Below are positions 61,223 to 64,000 of a DNA stretch of 64,000 nucleotides, piece after piece. Numbering within the stretch: position 1 is the stretch's first letter; each line of letters opens with the position of its first letter. The stretch comes from Psettodes erumei. Its lineage: Eukaryota > Chordata > Actinopteri > Pleuronectiformes > Psettodidae. Where the stretch lies: NCBI GenBank assembly GCA_016785225.1, contig JAFBJZ010000625.1:248001-312000 (forward strand). Direction: 5' to 3'. The translations under genes were made by a program, and so were the position numbers. A model generated the notes under the pieces. That model was not told the origin of the DNA. It was given only the letters and a program-made list of their open reading frames with translations, and searched no databases.

Positions 61223-62814
61223 ATCAGCAGGAAACAGCCACTTCCTTTTTCAATTCACTGGAGAGCTCCAACTGGGAAACCAGTCTGTTTTATCGGGGCT
61301 GCACTTGCTGGATAGGTGGGTGATGTCACTGCAGTGGACTACACTGTGGCCTCTCTCTGCACAAACACACTGACCGACAACACACACAGTACACACATAC
61401 TACTCCCTGCAGAGCCGCGCGGGAGACCCTGGGCATGGAAACACGGACAGCTGCGGACTTGACCTTCATCCCAGGGAGCCTCCTCAGATGCGATGCCAGC
61501 TCCTCCTGAACTCCCCTCTACTCCTCCGAGCCATTGCTGGCTGGAGTGCGTGGGACTGTCCACGGCTTGGTGTGAAACTCGAGTTCACCCTTCTCCTTCC
61601 ACATGTGCTCACTTTGATGTTTTTAATTGGCCTCCACCCACCACCTGCTGTTAACAGCTTGAAATGGCTGCATTAATAAAACAAGTGGTGTTATTTTGAG
61701 GTGGGGGGTCACTGCAAACCGGTGATGGTTTCCATAATACGGAGCATATTTAGCCGTATTTTAATACGACCATTTTTTAGCGGAAGAGGAGGGCGTAGGT
61801 GGGGAGTGGGGGTAGCGGCACACTAGTCCTGAATTGGGCCACAAGCTCACCCATGGAGACGCCTCCCTTTTAAAACACCTCACTGATAAGTTCAGGGAGG
61901 GACATCCAGATGTGCGGGACCTCTGCGGCGATGTAGTCTGCAGGCGCCAAGACGTCATGCAGGCCTGTAAAGATCTGCTGGCAGGACGCCCAACTTGTGC
62001 ATGTTGAGCGACAACAGACCCATCTTCCGCCTAGTGTCGCTGGAGCACTCGTTGAGTCCACAGCAGAACTGACAAGCGCATTAGCCCACTGCCTGCTTCA
62101 GCTTCATTGAAACCCTGGCTGACGTTTTCCCTCGCTCTCTGATGCCATCCATCTGGTCACAATACAAGTCCAAGACCCATTTTGCTGTGACCACATTCAG
62201 ATCCTTGGACCCTCACTCAACTGATAACCCAACAGCCCGAGCTCGACATTTGCCGTGTTGAAACAACCCATTGTTTTTAATGCGTATGCAGATGTTGAGA
62301 CTGTGGTCAGTGAGCCCAGGTGGTGAATAGAAACTACTTGTTAATTTGCTGTGGGCGTGTAGCGTGTAGCCCACTGCGGAGAGTGAGGCCTTACTGTGTA
62401 ACAACAGCAGCAGTAATCCATGCAGCCTCACGCACCCAGCAGCGTGTCAGACCGGCTCTTATCTCCTCTGCAGCTGCTGCAGATTTGAGCGGAGCTGGGC
62501 AGCGAGCGCGGACTCACTGAGCTTCCATGCCCACTGAGGAAGTTCACACTTGAACTTCTCCACGTTGACCCATGCTGTGCCTCAGCACACATTAAATCCC
62601 CCCGCCCCTTGCCATTCTCAGTGTAGCCTTGCCTGGAGCTCCAACTCAAGATTTAGTGCAGCTGACGCAGTCCAACTGTGTAGTGCTGGAGGCTACAGTA
62701 CCGCTTCATTTGTCAGCCGCAGACATGCAAGGAATAGATGTCGTCAAGCTGTGCAGCAGCACTGGAATGTGTTCCATGTCAACAAATTACATGTTATATT
62801 GAATATACTAAGGT

Positions 62815-62843
62815 TGTGTGTGTGTGTGTGTGTGTGTGTGTGT
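62815..62843. repeat. (GT)n microsatellite
   Basis: A GT dinucleotide tract in dock9 intron 1. Confidence 0.95.
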
Positions 62844-64000
62844 CTCAGTCAACTGTAGATGTGGAACTATTTCTGCAGAGGATGTTTTTACCTTTCCTGC
62901 AACATTTGTTGTGAGCAGGCTTGTTGCAGACCGTGCTGCCTGACACGAGGACGGTAGAAACACTGCTACAGCTAATGATTCAGCAATCCCCTGTCTGACC
63001 TTAATAATTTATCACCGGCAGAGTATATTGTAAAACACATAGCTCCAGCAAACGTGGGGGCGTCAAATCAAAACTCTGTGCTGGCATTGTGCCCCTTTTT
63101 CCATTAGGGTTTACATTGAGAGTAACAGGAAATATAGGACCGACGGGGTTGGATTCAAACCTGGGATGTGCTGGTTATATGGTCAACAGATTCCAACATG
63201 ACAGAAGTGTTGCAGACCTGCCTATGCCACTCCATTATGAAAGTATTTCAGTAGTACATCTTATTCTTGGCCTTGTGATTGGCTACTAATAGATGGGTCT
63301 CCTCGTGGGCGTTCCTCTAACATATGCCAAGTCAGTTTGTAGTCAGAAGAGTAAAACATTTGCCTCAGGGTGTGTAATTGTTTAAATTTGGGTTACTTAG
63401 AAAAATACTCTTTACCTCAGCATGAATGTAGTTTGTGGTGTGTTCGTCGGTTTGGTCTAGTTTTCCTGCCATGTCCCTTGAAACTGGAATCCATGCATGT
63501 AACCTGTTTTTGGGGTTATTCTGGTTTAGTAGACGTGTTCATATAATATAAGAACACATACAGTGAGACAAAATTTAAACAGACAAAGCAAACGGTTTAT
63601 GATGCACGACTGCCGCTGCAAGCACCGTTAATTTCTCCAGGTTCAGGAAATCCCATACATCGCCCTGACAGCAGCCTCGTCACATTGTTGCAGGCACGTT
63701 TTTACATGCGCAGGAAGAATTTATGTCCTCAGGGCGGAAGATTTATGATCACCAGCTGTGACACTTCAAACAATGTCTGCTAGTAGTCATACATCACTGT
63801 CCATTTTGCCTTGCTTCTATTTATGTTGTTACTCATTTAGTAAGTCAGCAATAATTGACAACTGTAAATAGAGTCACACATATTTGTTTTTGGTTAGGCT
63901 TCTATGATTTTTTTTTAACATGGGAATGGGTATTCTCTACTTATGAATACAAAAATAGGAAAGAATACAGCTGGAACATATTTTTTCAATAGGAAATTGA

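Larger units (their letters stand above)
47307..64000 (+). other. dock9: dock9 intron 1 (incomplete, at least 16.7 kb)
   Basis: After the GTAAGT donor I find no recognisable dock9 exon and no other gene on either strand up to the window end. The stretch contains a CTC tract just after the donor, GT and CA microsatellites near 50.9, 61.2 and 62.8 kb, and two diverged dispersed repeat copies near 53.3 and 54.3 kb. Open frames here are short and lack family signatures. Confidence 0.7.

Noticed and set aside
61870..62061. Minus-strand frame with protein-like composition (LPELISEVF end) in dock9 intron 1
   Set aside because: Neighbouring minus-strand frames are broken by stops, and I cannot tie it to any transposon or gene family. 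It may be an old pseudogene fragment, but this is unsupported.
63140..63180. tRNA B-box-like GATTCAAACCTGGG
   Set aside because: No matching A box, acceptor stem or cloverleaf could be built around it. Too weak for a tRNA or SINE call.
47307..64000. Search for dock9 exon 2 (LIEPLDYENV-like)
   Set aside because: No segment with this signature next to a splice acceptor was seen; exon 2 is probably beyond the window.

Overview
The window is vertebrate nuclear DNA, almost certainly from a ray-finned (teleost) fish. Genes are split into small exons with GT-AG introns, dinucleotide microsatellites are abundant, and at least two diverged copies of a dispersed repeat of a type I remember from percomorph fish are present. 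The encoded proteins resemble, but are not identical to, human FARP1 and DOCK9. Assignments rest on remembered family sequences and exon-by-exon translation; no search was run.

Layout, all on the plus strand. (1) 1-4160: upstream DNA, a CpG-rich promoter and probable non-coding first exon of farp1 (about 350-1253), then a 5'UTR intron. (2) 4161-44736: farp1, with 26 coding exons that I could join in phase. They give an inferred 1038-residue FERM / FERM-adjacent / DH / PH1 / PH2 protein, close to the roughly 1045 residues of human FARP1. The first coding intron is 22.4 kb and holds a second CpG-rich patch near 11.5-11.9 kb. (3) 44737-about 45890: farp1 3'UTR. (4) About 45.9-46.8 kb: short intergenic stretch with microsatellites. 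(5) 46.8-47.3 kb: GC-rich promoter and first coding exon of dock9. (6) 47307-64000: the start of a large dock9 intron with no exon that I could recognise.

The most interesting observations are: an apparent one-base insertion in a DH-domain exon of farp1 (about 40085) that breaks the frame; a 1188-nt open frame (31896-33083) that runs through the expected splice donor to its own stop and predicts a 786-residue FERM-only isoform without the GEF module; an in-frame 135-nt candidate cassette exon (43479-43613) whose 3' half looks like a diverged duplicate of the preceding exon; a stop-free 108-nt intron inside PH2; and a possible alternative first exon at an intronic CpG island.

farp1 and dock9 both encode Rho-family guanine nucleotide exchange factors used in neurite and dendrite growth. 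As I recall, in human 13q32 they lie on opposite strands with STK24 and SLC15A1 between them. Here they are head-to-tail, about 2.5 kb apart, with nothing recognisable between.
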